NCBI GenBank assembly: GCA_964628055.1
Contig: CAZVNL010000006.1
Span: 9,264-73,263 of the forward strand
Length of the DNA stretch: 64,000 nucleotides
Source: CAZBEL01 sp964628055
GTDB taxonomy: Bacteria > Fidelibacterota > Marinisomatia > Marinisomatales > TCS56
Reading direction: 5' to 3'
Of this stretch, positions 14,583 through 23,257 are shown piece by piece (position 1 is the stretch's first letter; the number at the start of each line of letters is the position of its first letter). Below the pieces are notes generated by a model. That model worked only from the letters and a program-made list of their open reading frames with translations, had not been told where the DNA came from and made no database searches. The translations under genes and the position numbers were made by a program.

Positions 14583-17500
14583 TTAGGGTTTAGAAAATAG
14601 GTTCACTATGACCTCAGCAGCGCCCCATGAATTGTTCATATCATTTGTGTTAACAAGTAGTTGCATGTCTTTCATGGGTCCGTGTTTGCACATTTGTACC
14701 GAGCCCCACGTTCTTAGCGCAGAACGCACTTCCTTAAGGCCGGGTTCCGCAGCCAGTTTTCTATCCAAACGGCAGATTAGGCGTTTAGGTGTTATTTCCA
14801 TGGCCCGGACGAGGGTGTTCGTGAGCCTGGTTTGACAGCGGACCAGGCGCAGCAGGTTGACCACTTCAGCGGGTGGTGGTCCGAAGCGGTCCATTAATTC
14901 CTGTTCAATATGGTTAATTTCTTCAGACGACGCGGCCCCGTTAAGGCGTTGGTAAAAGTAAAGGCGATCCTCCACCAAGGAGATATATTGGGAAGAGAGA
15001 TAGGCATCTTCGGTGAGCTTTATGGTCGGTTTTGACGGGGGACTGATAGGCGCCTTACCTTGCCTTTCGAGAACGGATTCGGATAATAGGTTGCAATACA
15101 TTTCAAACCCAATGGAGGCAATGTGGCCGCTCTGTTCATAGCCGAATAAGTTCCCGGGCCCGCGGAATTCTAAATCCTTCAAAGCGATTTCGTAGCCCAC
15201 CCCCAGGGAAGACAGACGTTCAATCGTTTTTAACCGTTGGTAGGCCGTGTCTGTCAGCTTTAAACCCTTTGGAATCAATAGGTAACAGTATGCCTGCCGG
15301 TGGCTGCGCCCTACGCGCCCACGAATTTGATACAACTGACTTAGTCCAAACTTGTGGGCATTATTAATGATAATTGTATTGGCGTTGGTGACGTCCAAAC
15401 CGGATTCAACGATCACAGTGCAAAGCAGAATGTCTACTTCCCCGGCAAAGAACGCTAAGATGGTTTCCTCAAGCTTGCGGCTGGGCATCTTGCCGTGGGT
15501 CACGGCAACGGTGTGATGGGGAAACAAATTCATCAACCTCTGACAATAGAAAGAAAGGGCGTTGATATCGTTGTGAAGAAAATAAACCTGGCCGTTTCGT
15601 TGTAATTCAAGCTGGATGGGGTAGTAAACTTTTTTCCAGTCAAAGTGGTGGACGCTAGTGCGAATGGGCCACCTTTCGCGTGGGGGTGTTTGTAACTGGC
15701 TCACGTCGCGGAGGCCAACCAGAGCCTGTTGCAGGGTACGTGGGATGGGTGTGGCTGTTAAGGTAAGGATGTCTACGGTAGACTTTATCTCACGCAAGCG
15801 TTGTTTGTGCTTTACCCCAAAACGGTGTTCTTCGTCGATGATTAGAAGCCCCAGGGAGAGTGCTTGTACGTCCGGGGAAAGGAGGCGGTGAGTCCCCACG
15901 ACAATGTCCACCGCACCTGTTTTTAGGTCTTGCAGGATTTGTTCTACACCGTCAATTGGGGTAAACCGTGACAAGAGCGCCACCCGCACTCCCAGGGGTT
16001 CCAGGCGACCTTTGCAGGTGATATAATGCTGGTCCGCCAGAATGGTTGTGGGGGTCAGGAAAAAAACCTGTTTACCAGAGGCGATGGCTTTCATGGCCGC
16101 CCGCAGGGCCACTTCTGTTTTGCCAAAACCGACATCACCGATGAGGAGTCGATCCATAGGGCGTTCGGACAACATGTCAGCATAAATTTCTTCGATAGCC
16201 TGCCGCTGGTCAGGCGTCTCCTGGTAGGGGAAACTCTGTTCCAAGTGGTGGCACAATTCCATGTCGGAAGTGTAACGGAACCCCCGCCGCTTATTTTTAG
16301 ACGCATAAAAGGCTGCCAAGTCATTAACGATCCGTCGGGTACTTTGACGTGACCGCTGAAGTTGTTGTTGCCAGCGCTTGGTTCCCAAACGGGAAAGGGT
16401 TACGGCCCCCTTTTTACTGGAAATGTAGCGATGAACTTTGGCGAAGTGGTCGGGGTGGACATAAATAAAACCTCCATCGGCGTACTCAATTTTCAGGCAC
16501 TCTTGATGTCCCGTTTTAGTTTTAATTAACTGGAGACCGCGGTAGATACCGATACCGTAATCGCGGTGAACTACGTATTCTCCCCAATTAATATCTTTCA
16601 GGTGGAAACCGTGTGGCTGTTCGCCGTAGGGGTCCACGTTGGTCCAACGCGACAGGTAGGGTTTTGGGGCGGGCGTGATTTCGGATAGATCAATACAAGC
16701 CAGGGAAAGATCAGAAGAATGAAATCCCCGGGGAATTCTTGTGGCGAGAGCGGTAGTGTTGAGAGGTCCAGTTGAAAGCGCTTTCCCGTTGGTAGTATCT
16801 GCGCCAGCGAATATGTAGGTTTTTTTAATAGAAACTTGCTTGATCGTAGACCAGAGCACAGGGGGATCTAATTTCCCACCGGCCACTGTTTCCGTCCAAG
16901 GAGTGACCCGGCAAGCCATTCTGGCCCCGTCACCCGTAGAAAGTTCGACGCGGTTATGGTTTTGGTGGATGTGAACGAAGGTGGCGCCTTTATCAGTTAA
17001 TAAATCGCGGTATGTTCGTCGAGACTTCTGGGTTATCGCATTAGCCGGGGGTAAAAGCTCAACCCTTTCTATTTGCTGGACCGAGAGTTGGGAAATGGGA
17101 TTGAACCAGCGTATGGATTCGATGGTATTGCCAAAAAATTCGAGCCGCACTGGCCGCCGTGCGTGGAGCAGGAAAATGTCCATGATTCCTCCCCGAATGG
17201 AGAAGGTTTTGGGTTGTTCGGTACGATCAACCTGTTCGAACCCCCAGGAGACCAGTGTTTGTGCCAGGGTTTCCCTGCCGTGTTTTAGGCCCGTGTATAT
17301 TTTAATCCCCTGGAAGGTATCTCCAGGAAGTTTAGGTGCAAGCTGTTGCAGGGTCTGTTCACTGGTAATAAAGAGGCCCCTTCTTTTTTGTTTTAAGGCG
17401 TGGTAGCTTTCTGTCAAGTACCGTTCGGCCTCCAGGGCAAAACCGGAGACGTCGGTAAAGGTGGCTTGTAAAACGGGTATCCAGTAAACGGACTTACGGA

Positions 17501-17750
17501 GGGTGGAAATAGCACTATGGTAAAAAGACTCTGCGGGCTGGAAACCAGCGCAGACGATGGCAAACGTGGCGGGCGTTTGCCGGCAAACGGAAGCCAGCAC
17601 AAGAGCCGCCGCAACCTCCGTTAAACCCCACAGGGTTACTGGTTCCTTGCGGGCTAAGCTTTGCGCCAGGGCGCGCCCTGGCTTGGAATGGTGAATGTGA
17701 TCAAGGACTGGCGCCAGGGGAGCGAAAGGTGTTTCACGTGAAACCTTCAT
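14583..17750 (-). CDS. mfd: Transcription-repair coupling factor
   Basis: Mfd pushes stalled RNA polymerase off DNA lesions and recruits the UvrA excision machinery. The 1055-residue protein has the N-terminal UvrB-like module (FSIRGGIMDIF, RLEFFGNTIESIRWF). The CarD-like RNA polymerase interaction domain shows GEYVVHRDYGIGIYRGL. A RecG-type helicase follows: GDVGFGKTEVALRAA, DEEHRFGVKHK, TATPIPRTLQ and QIRGRVGRS. It is slightly shorter than E. coli Mfd (1148). Codons 3-7 (KVSRETP) encode a parS-like palindrome, and the ATG overlaps the mnmG stop codon. Confidence 0.97.
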   Translation of the reverse strand: MKVSRETPFAPLAPVLDHIHHSKPGRALAQSLARKEPVTLWGLTEVAAALVLASVCRQTPATFAIVCAGFQPAESFYHSAISTLRKSVYWIPVLQATFTDVSGFALEAERYLTESYHALKQKRRGLFITSEQTLQQLAPKLPGDTFQGIKIYTGLKHGRETLAQTLVSWGFEQVDRTEQPKTFSIRGGIMDIFLLHARRPVRLEFFGNTIESIRWFNPISQLSVQQIERVELLPPANAITQKSRRTYRDLLTDKGATFVHIHQNHNRVELSTGDGARMACRVTPWTETVAGGKLDPPVLWSTIKQVSIKKTYIFAGADTTNGKALSTGPLNTTALATRIPRGFHSSDLSLACIDLSEITPAPKPYLSRWTNVDPYGEQPHGFHLKDINWGEYVVHRDYGIGIYRGLQLIKTKTGHQECLKIEYADGGFIYVHPDHFAKVHRYISSKKGAVTLSRLGTKRWQQQLQRSRQSTRRIVNDLAAFYASKNKRRGFRYTSDMELCHHLEQSFPYQETPDQRQAIEEIYADMLSERPMDRLLIGDVGFGKTEVALRAAMKAIASGKQVFFLTPTTILADQHYITCKGRLEPLGVRVALLSRFTPIDGVEQILQDLKTGAVDIVVGTHRLLSPDVQALSLGLLIIDEEHRFGVKHKQRLREIKSTVDILTLTATPIPRTLQQALVGLRDVSQLQTPPRERWPIRTSVHHFDWKKVYYPIQLELQRNGQVYFLHNDINALSFYCQRLMNLFPHHTVAVTHGKMPSRKLEETILAFFAGEVDILLCTVIVESGLDVTNANTIIINNAHKFGLSQLYQIRGRVGRSHRQAYCYLLIPKGLKLTDTAYQRLKTIERLSSLGVGYEIALKDLEFRGPGNLFGYEQSGHIASIGFEMYCNLLSESVLERQGKAPISPPSKPTIKLTEDAYLSSQYISLVEDRLYFYQRLNGAASSEEINHIEQELMDRFGPPPAEVVNLLRLVRCQTRLTNTLVRAMEITPKRLICRLDRKLAAEPGLKEVRSALRTWGSVQMCKHGPMKDMQLLVNTNDMNNSWGAAEVIVNLFSKP
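17730..17745. other. parS-like centromere site in the mfd start
   Basis: The sequence TGTTTCACGTGAAACC contains the perfect 14-bp palindrome GTTTCACGTGAAAC. It matches the bacterial parS consensus TGTTNCACGTGAAACA at 15 of 16 positions. ParB binds such sites near the origin during chromosome segregation. The site lies inside codons 3-7 of mfd, a kind of coding-embedded position known from other genomes. parA and parB are not in this window. Confidence 0.85.
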
Positions 17751-19627
17751 GGTCGGCGGTTCAGCAAGATGGCCAACACGGATATATCGGCCGGCGAAAC
17801 GCCCGCAATCCGCATGGCCTGACCCAAGTTCTCGGGGCGGATGGTATTCAGCTTATCCCGCGCTTCCATGGAAAGACCAGTCACGGCGTGATAGTCGAAA
17901 GTGGGCGGTATTTTCACCCGTTCCTGAGCGGATAGTCTTTTTATCTGTTGTCGTTGTCGGTGAATGTACCCGGCATACTTAATATGCGTCTCGGCTTCCA
18001 GGTACAGTTCGTCTTGGAAGTAGGGTTCCCAGGGAGATAAGTCAATTCCTTCGAACAGGCGTGCCGGTAAGGCCCCGATCGAAACTGCGGGCCGCTTCAA
18101 GATTTGTTTAGCGGGTGTTTTTTGTTTGATGGGGGCTTCCTCTATTTTCTCAAGCAAAGGGTTAACTTCTTCAGGGAGGACGGACTGATCCAGGGCCTGA
18201 ACCAGCCGAGCCGTACAGGATGATTTAGACTCCAGGTCGGCTAAGATTGGGGGCGGAAGCAGGTGATAGTCAGTTGCTTTTTTTAACAGCCGCTCGTCAG
18301 CATTGGAGTAACGGAGGAGGATCCGGTACTCTGCCCGGGAGGTGAACATGCGGTATGGTTCAAAGGTGTCTTTGGTGATGAGATCGTCGATCAACACGCC
18401 GATGTAAGCCTCTTCGCGGCCCAGGGTGAAAGGAGGGGCCTGGTCTTGAAGAGCGGCATTTATTCCGGCGACGAGCCCCTGGACAGCCGCTTCTTCATAA
18501 CCTGAGGTACCGTTGATTTGGCCGGCGAGATAGAGACCCTTGAGCGCCTTGGATTCCAGGGTAGCCTTCAACTGAGAGGGCGGGAAGTAATCGTATTCTA
18601 TGGCATAACCGGGTCGATAAAATTGGACCCGTTCCAGACCGGGTAGGGCGCGGAGCGCTCGAAGTTGGATCGACTCTGGGAGACTGGTAGAAAAACCGTT
18701 CGTGTAAATTTGATCTGAATTGAGCCATTCCGGTTCCAAAAAAAGCGTATGTGAAGGCTGATGAGCGAAGCGGTGCACTTTGTCTTCGATAGAAGGACAA
18801 TAGCGCGGCCCCACACTGTCAATATCTCCCGAGAAGAGAGGGGACTGGTACAGGTTGTCCTGAATTATTTCATGACACTGGGTGGTGGTTCTTATCGTAT
18901 GGCACGGGATGTCAGGGGGATTGAAATTTCTGGTTCGATAGGAAAAAGGGACCGGCTTTTCATCTCCGTGAACCACCGCTAATTTTTTCCAATTGATCGT
19001 GTCTTTGATTAGGCGTGGAGGGGTTCCGGTTTTGAGACGCCCGGAAATTATTTCTCTACTGGTCAGCGCCTCCGTGAGTCCCCGGCTGCTGTGTTCACCC
19101 ATACGCCCGGCACGGATTTTACGCTTTCCTATGTGGATTAATCCGTTTAAAAAGGTCCCGGTCGTAAGAATAACGGCTTTGCCTCGGAGAACGCTTTTGT
19201 CGCGTAGAACCACTCCCATTATCGCTTGTCGGCGATTCAGGAGATCAACGGCTTCGTCTTCAATAAGAGTTATATTAGCGGAGGTTGAAAGGAGCGCCCG
19301 CACCTGGGTTTCGTAACGCCGTTTGTCCACTTGGGCTCGGGGAGACCAAACGGCTCGGCCCTTGGAACGATTCAAGACTTTGAACTGTAGTCCGGTTTGG
19401 TCGCCGATGTAGCCCATGACGCCTCCCAGGACATCCAACTCACGAATCATCTGTCCTTTAGCAATGCCTCCCAGGGCCGGATTACAAGACATACGACCCA
19501 GGGCTTTTAAGTTCATAGTAATGAGGGCTACCGAGCGACCTAAGTGGGCGGCGATCAAGGCCGCCTCGATCCCTGCGTGCCCGCCACCCACTACAATAAC
19601 GTCGTAATATAGTTTGTTTTGTTGCAC
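17747..19627 (-). CDS. mnmG: tRNA uridine 5-carboxymethylaminomethyl modification enzyme MnmG
   Basis: MnmG (GidA) works with MnmE to modify the wobble uridine of several tRNAs, using FAD, NADH and methylene-tetrahydrofolate. The FAD-binding dinucleotide motif is VVVGGGHAGIEAALIAAHLG near the N-terminus. Family signatures CNPALGGIAKGQMIRELD, GLKTGTPPRL-like (GRLKTGTPPRLI) and YLAGQINGTSGYEEAAVQG are present. The C-terminal helical domain ends near AGVSPADISVLAILL. The GTG start lies inside a parS-like palindrome. The stop overlaps mfd and mnmE lies 10 bases upstream, keeping the usual mnmE-mnmG pairing. Confidence 0.97.
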   Translation of the reverse strand: MQQNKLYYDVIVVGGGHAGIEAALIAAHLGRSVALITMNLKALGRMSCNPALGGIAKGQMIRELDVLGGVMGYIGDQTGLQFKVLNRSKGRAVWSPRAQVDKRRYETQVRALLSTSANITLIEDEAVDLLNRRQAIMGVVLRDKSVLRGKAVILTTGTFLNGLIHIGKRKIRAGRMGEHSSRGLTEALTSREIISGRLKTGTPPRLIKDTINWKKLAVVHGDEKPVPFSYRTRNFNPPDIPCHTIRTTTQCHEIIQDNLYQSPLFSGDIDSVGPRYCPSIEDKVHRFAHQPSHTLFLEPEWLNSDQIYTNGFSTSLPESIQLRALRALPGLERVQFYRPGYAIEYDYFPPSQLKATLESKALKGLYLAGQINGTSGYEEAAVQGLVAGINAALQDQAPPFTLGREEAYIGVLIDDLITKDTFEPYRMFTSRAEYRILLRYSNADERLLKKATDYHLLPPPILADLESKSSCTARLVQALDQSVLPEEVNPLLEKIEEAPIKQKTPAKQILKRPAVSIGALPARLFEGIDLSPWEPYFQDELYLEAETHIKYAGYIHRQRQQIKRLSAQERVKIPPTFDYHAVTGLSMEARDKLNTIRPENLGQAMRIAGVSPADISVLAILLNRRP

Positions 19628-19635
19628 GTGAAACT
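19620..19635. other. parS-like centromere site at the mnmG start codon
   Basis: The sequence TGTTGCACGTGAAACT matches the parS consensus TGTTNCACGTGAAACA at 15 of 16 positions, differing only at the last base. It overlaps the GTG start codon of mnmG and the mnmE-mnmG spacer. It lies 1.9 kb from the other site. Two sites this close support origin proximity and a ParABS segregation system elsewhere in the genome. Confidence 0.8.
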
Positions 19636-19637
19636 AC

Positions 19638-20996
19638 CTATTTGCCCACGCAAAAATGGCTGAATATGTTGTTCAGTATATCGTCCGCCGTTGTTTTGCC
19701 CAACAGGCGGTCGATGGCCTCCAGAGCTTCCCGTAGATGAATTGCCATGAGTTCATAGGGAATGATTTCAGAGGCGAGTAAGGCCAACCCCCCTTCAAGG
19801 TGTTTTTGGAAGGTCTCCAGGGCGTCACGCTGACGTTCAGTAGTGAGGCATACACCGGTGGTGAGAAGAGGTGATATTTTCAACATGGCGCGTAGATGTT
19901 TTTTCAGGGTGGCGATTCCCGTTTTACGAAGGGCCGATAGACACAGGTCGGCCCCCAACTTGTTTTTGATCCGCTTCAATTCTGATCTATCTAACAGATC
20001 AATTTTATTTAAAATAATTAAGGTTTGTGCGGTTGTAAGTTCTTTATAATTAATTAATTCTGTCTCATTAAAAGGATCTTTTAATATTAGGACTACATCG
20101 GCATCATGTAGGTGTCTTTTGGTGCGCTCTACGCCTTCACGTTCAATGCTGTCTTTGCTTTCACGGAGCCCGGCCGTGTCGATTAGCCTAACGGGTACGC
20201 CATCGAGAAACAAGGCCACGTCAATGGGGTCGCGGGTGGTTCCAGGTAGGGGGTGGGTAATGGCCCGGTCAGAATCTGTAAGGGTGTTTAAAAGGGTAGA
20301 CTTCCCTGTATTGGGCGGGCCGGCGATAACCACCAGGGCACCGGTGGTTAACAGGCGTCCCTGATAGTATGACGCTAACAGATCTTTGGTTTTGCTTATC
20401 AAGGATTCTAATCGAGTGGATATCTTTTTAGGTAAGCCTGGGGTAAAGTCAGCTTCCGATATATCCAGTTCGTATTCTACGAGGGCGATAGTTTCGATTA
20501 AATTCTCTTGCAGGTGCTGTAACTTTTCTGACAAGGCTCCCTTTAGTAGGCGGTAGTTAAGGCGACTGCCGATCTCGGATTGGGAGTGGATAAGGGCGGA
20601 GACAGATTCGGCCTGTACAAGGTCAATCCTGCTGTTCAGGAAGGCCCGCTGGGTAAATTCGCCGGGTTCCGCCAGGCGGGCTCCCAACGATAGACACCGG
20701 CGAACAATTTGCTGGACAATTAGGGGGCTACCGTGGCAAGAGAATTCAACAATATCTTCTCCAGTGTAGGAGTTTGGCTCAGGGAAATAAGTCACAAGGC
20801 ACTCGTCAAACGGCTGTCCTTCCGGACCGTAGACGTTCACCAAGGCCGCATGGCGAGGTTTCAGAAAAGAGGTATCCTTTTCAATGCAGAGACCGGCAGC
20901 AATAGAAGCTGCCTGGGGACCACTAAGGCGAACAATAGCGACACCGCCAATGCCGAAGGGTGTGGCTGGGGCGACAATCGTGTCGCTGGTCTTCAT
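19638..20996 (-). CDS. mnmE: tRNA modification GTPase MnmE
   Basis: MnmE (TrmE) is the GTPase partner of MnmG in wobble uridine modification. The N-terminal tetrahydrofolate-binding domain begins DTIVAPATPFGIGGVAIVRLSG. The G domain near residue 225 has the P-loop GPPNTGKST, where Thr replaces the more common Val. DTAGLRESKDSIEREGVERT and NKIDL follow. The C-terminal FSHFCVGK corresponds to the conserved FCIGK end whose Cys is essential in E. coli. The 452-residue length is normal. The ATG overlaps the yidC stop codon as ATGA. Confidence 0.97.
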   Translation of the reverse strand: MKTSDTIVAPATPFGIGGVAIVRLSGPQAASIAAGLCIEKDTSFLKPRHAALVNVYGPEGQPFDECLVTYFPEPNSYTGEDIVEFSCHGSPLIVQQIVRRCLSLGARLAEPGEFTQRAFLNSRIDLVQAESVSALIHSQSEIGSRLNYRLLKGALSEKLQHLQENLIETIALVEYELDISEADFTPGLPKKISTRLESLISKTKDLLASYYQGRLLTTGALVVIAGPPNTGKSTLLNTLTDSDRAITHPLPGTTRDPIDVALFLDGVPVRLIDTAGLRESKDSIEREGVERTKRHLHDADVVLILKDPFNETELINYKELTTAQTLIILNKIDLLDRSELKRIKNKLGADLCLSALRKTGIATLKKHLRAMLKISPLLTTGVCLTTERQRDALETFQKHLEGGLALLASEIIPYELMAIHLREALEAIDRLLGKTTADDILNNIFSHFCVGK

Positions 20997-22669
20997 TTTT
21001 TAGATTTGGTTGGGGCTATGGCTACCGTGGGGGCGGGAGTAAGGAGTTTTTGTTGGAGAATGGTCAGCACATTGAAGAGGGTGTAATACAGATTCAGACC
21101 AGAGGGGAATTGATTGAAAAGCAGTAGAAAGAAACCGGTCATGAAGTAGGACATGAATTTTTGCTGACCAGAGGCCTGGGTAGGCATCATCTTCTGTTGA
21201 ATAAACATAGTGACCCCCATAATGATGGGTAGCACGGCTACGTGGTCGCCATAGATGGGAATAGTAAAGGGCAATTGGAGGATGGTGTCAGGACTGGAAA
21301 GGTCTTTAATCCAGAAAACGAAGGGGGCGCCTCGCAGTTCGATGGTGGAGCGAAAAACGCGGAAGAGAGCAAACAATAGCGGCATCTGTAAAAGGACTGG
21401 AAGGCAACCGCCTAATGGGTTAACACCGTGCTCTTTAAAGAGCTTCATCTGAGCCTGGCTAAGACGTTTTTGGTCGTTTTTATATTTTTCCTTGATTTCG
21501 GTTAGGAGGGGCTGGATCGCCTGCATTTTACGGGTGGATTCATAACTTTTCTTGGTCAACGGGTAGACCACGATTTTAATTAGAATAGAGAAGATGATGA
21601 GCACGACCCCGTAGTTGGGGATATAATTGTGCATCCAGGTTAGCAGGAAATGAACTCCTTTTGAGATGGGCCGGATGATGGTGCCGAAGCTTAGAATGTG
21701 ATCCAGATTAACCCCGATACTCTTGACCCGTTTGTACTCCAGTGGACCAAGGTATAGGAGCGTGTTGTTTATCAACCGGGCTTCCTGTTGGAGACCTACG
21801 TTAAATACCTTTTGTAGGCCCTTCTGGTAACCTGAGAGCACGGCTCCTACGGCGGGTTGGTTCTGGGGGATTAAGGCGGCCAGGAAATATTTTGTGCGAA
21901 TGGCCACCCAATTGGTTTTTCCCACCACATGTTCGACCTTCATTTCCTCCCGGGTTTTTTTGGCCTTTGGGGAATGTTGTTCGCCCCCTTGATATACATA
22001 AGAATTGAAATAGGCGTAGTCGCCTTTGCTGTTTTTTTCTGTGGTTGGCAAGCCGCCGTCCCAGGCTAGGACGTATGTCCCCTGGGAGAGTTCGTCTCGT
22101 ATCTCAGTCAGGTCTAAACGGACTTCGATACGGTAATCATCAGGATGGAAAGTGAGGGATTTGGTAACTGTAGCTCCCGCATACTGGGTTTGGAAGCGCA
22201 ACTCCTGGGGAGCCTCAAAGACTACAAACTCAGTGTCCGAATTTAATGATTGCCAGGGCCCCTCCAAGGACACCGGCTTTCCATCATTGGAGATGAAACG
22301 TACCTGCAAGTTGTTGAGATTATCGTCTCCCACAAGGTTGACTAATACCGAATCCAGGATGGTGTATTTTTTTAGAGAGAAGGAGGTAAATGAACCCCCA
22401 TTCCGTGTGCTTATTGTAGCGCTGTAAAGAGAGGTTTCAACTTTTATTCGGGTCTCTGTCGTTATCTCTGGTTGGGTAATTGGTTCTGGGGGTGGTTCGG
22501 TGTAGCTTGCCCTGGGAACGGGGGCCACGGCCGTATCCTGTATTTGTGGGGCGAGGGTGTCGCGTGCAGCTCCCGGCTGTGGTTCTGGAGATATTATCTG
22601 GTAATACCAGGGCGTTAAAATGATAACTGCCGCAATAAGGACGAAGGCTAAGAAAGTACGTTTGTCCAT
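20993..22669 (-). CDS. yidC: Membrane protein insertase YidC
   Basis: YidC inserts and folds inner-membrane proteins, alone or with the Sec translocon. The 558-residue Gram-negative form has an N-terminal membrane anchor (FLAFVLIAAVIILTPWYYQII). A large periplasmic P1 domain follows (about residues 60-330). The conserved insertase core begins near GVHFLLTWMHNYIPNYG and includes YPLTKKSYESTRKMQAIQP, then HGVNPLGGCLPVLLQMPLLFALFRVF. It lies 15 bases after yidD and is coupled to mnmE downstream, the standard order in this region. Confidence 0.97.
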   Translation of the reverse strand: MDKRTFLAFVLIAAVIILTPWYYQIISPEPQPGAARDTLAPQIQDTAVAPVPRASYTEPPPEPITQPEITTETRIKVETSLYSATISTRNGGSFTSFSLKKYTILDSVLVNLVGDDNLNNLQVRFISNDGKPVSLEGPWQSLNSDTEFVVFEAPQELRFQTQYAGATVTKSLTFHPDDYRIEVRLDLTEIRDELSQGTYVLAWDGGLPTTEKNSKGDYAYFNSYVYQGGEQHSPKAKKTREEMKVEHVVGKTNWVAIRTKYFLAALIPQNQPAVGAVLSGYQKGLQKVFNVGLQQEARLINNTLLYLGPLEYKRVKSIGVNLDHILSFGTIIRPISKGVHFLLTWMHNYIPNYGVVLIIFSILIKIVVYPLTKKSYESTRKMQAIQPLLTEIKEKYKNDQKRLSQAQMKLFKEHGVNPLGGCLPVLLQMPLLFALFRVFRSTIELRGAPFVFWIKDLSSPDTILQLPFTIPIYGDHVAVLPIIMGVTMFIQQKMMPTQASGQQKFMSYFMTGFFLLLFNQFPSGLNLYYTLFNVLTILQQKLLTPAPTVAIAPTKSKK

Positions 22670-22684
22670 TCGTTGGTGGTTGTT

Positions 22685-22924
22685 TTAGGCGACTGGATCG
22701 TACCCTCCCGCGTGGAAGGGATGGCATTTGGAAAGCCGTCTTAGGGTGAGATAAAAAGCTTTGAAAAAGGTTTTAGTTTGGAAGGCCTCTAAAGCATAGG
22801 AAGAGCAGGAAGGAGTAAAGCGGCAGTGATTCCCCAACAAGGGTGATAGGAGTTGTTGATAACCACGTATGATAAGACCAGCAATGCGGCACATTAGGCC
22901 ATTGCCTTTTTGGTAAAAGGTCAT
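22685..22924 (-). CDS. yidD: YidD membrane protein insertion efficiency factor
   Basis: The 79-residue protein has the full YidD signature: LIIRGYQQLLSPLLGNHCRF, then TPSCSSYALEAFQ, and near the end KCHPFHAGGYDPV. YidD is a small membrane-associated protein that improves YidC-dependent insertion. The start at 22924 is used because it is the first ATG, although the methionine ten codons later (MCRIAG) is a possible alternative. It follows rpmH after only 14 bases. The rnpA gene that usually lies between rpmH and yidD is missing. Confidence 0.92.
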   Translation of the reverse strand: MTFYQKGNGLMCRIAGLIIRGYQQLLSPLLGNHCRFTPSCSSYALEAFQTKTFFKAFYLTLRRLSKCHPFHAGGYDPVA

Positions 22925-22938
22925 GTTTGTAGCGGGCT

Positions 22939-23073
22939 TTAAGCCGTGAGGACCTTGCGGCCTTTTTTGCGCCGCCTTTTGATGATGTTACGGCCAGCTA
23001 CCGTTTTCAGGCGCGCCCGATATCCATGCTTGTTCTTGCGCTTGCGTTTACTAGGTTGGTAGGTACGTTTCAT
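22939..23073 (-). CDS. rpmH: 50S ribosomal protein L34
   Basis: The 44-residue basic protein MKRTYQPSKRKRKNKHGYRA... is a textbook bL34 of the large ribosomal subunit. The ATG at 23073 is chosen over longer in-frame starts because the family begins with MKRTYQPS and AAGGA stands 7 bases upstream. It is the first gene of the minus-strand run leading away from the dnaA region. Confidence 0.97.
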   Translation of the reverse strand: MKRTYQPSKRKRKNKHGYRARLKTVAGRNIIKRRRKKGRKVLTA

Positions 23074-23257
23074 TTTTATTCCTTTTAAAGTCGCCGAAAA
23101 TAACGCTGTACAGATAGAAAATACAAAGACTAAACGAAACTGGGGGATCGTGTTTAAAAGTATTTTACATTCTGTCAAAATCTCCTTTGTGCCGTACTGA
23201 ATTAATGGCTTAATTTTCAGAAAATAGTAGTTGTGGATAACTTGTGGATAACGTAGA
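23074..23257. promoter_or_regulatory. rpmH-dnaA intergenic region with tandem DnaA boxes, candidate oriC
   Basis: Two perfect DnaA boxes in the same orientation, TGTGGATAA at 23232-23240 and 23243-23251, lie 11 bases apart, one helical turn, just before the dnaA start codon. The 184-bp region is AT-rich and separates two divergent transcription units: rpmH and its followers to the left and dnaA to the right. The rpmH-dnaA position is the classic oriC site. With only two clear boxes it could instead be just the autoregulatory dnaA promoter. Confidence 0.6.
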
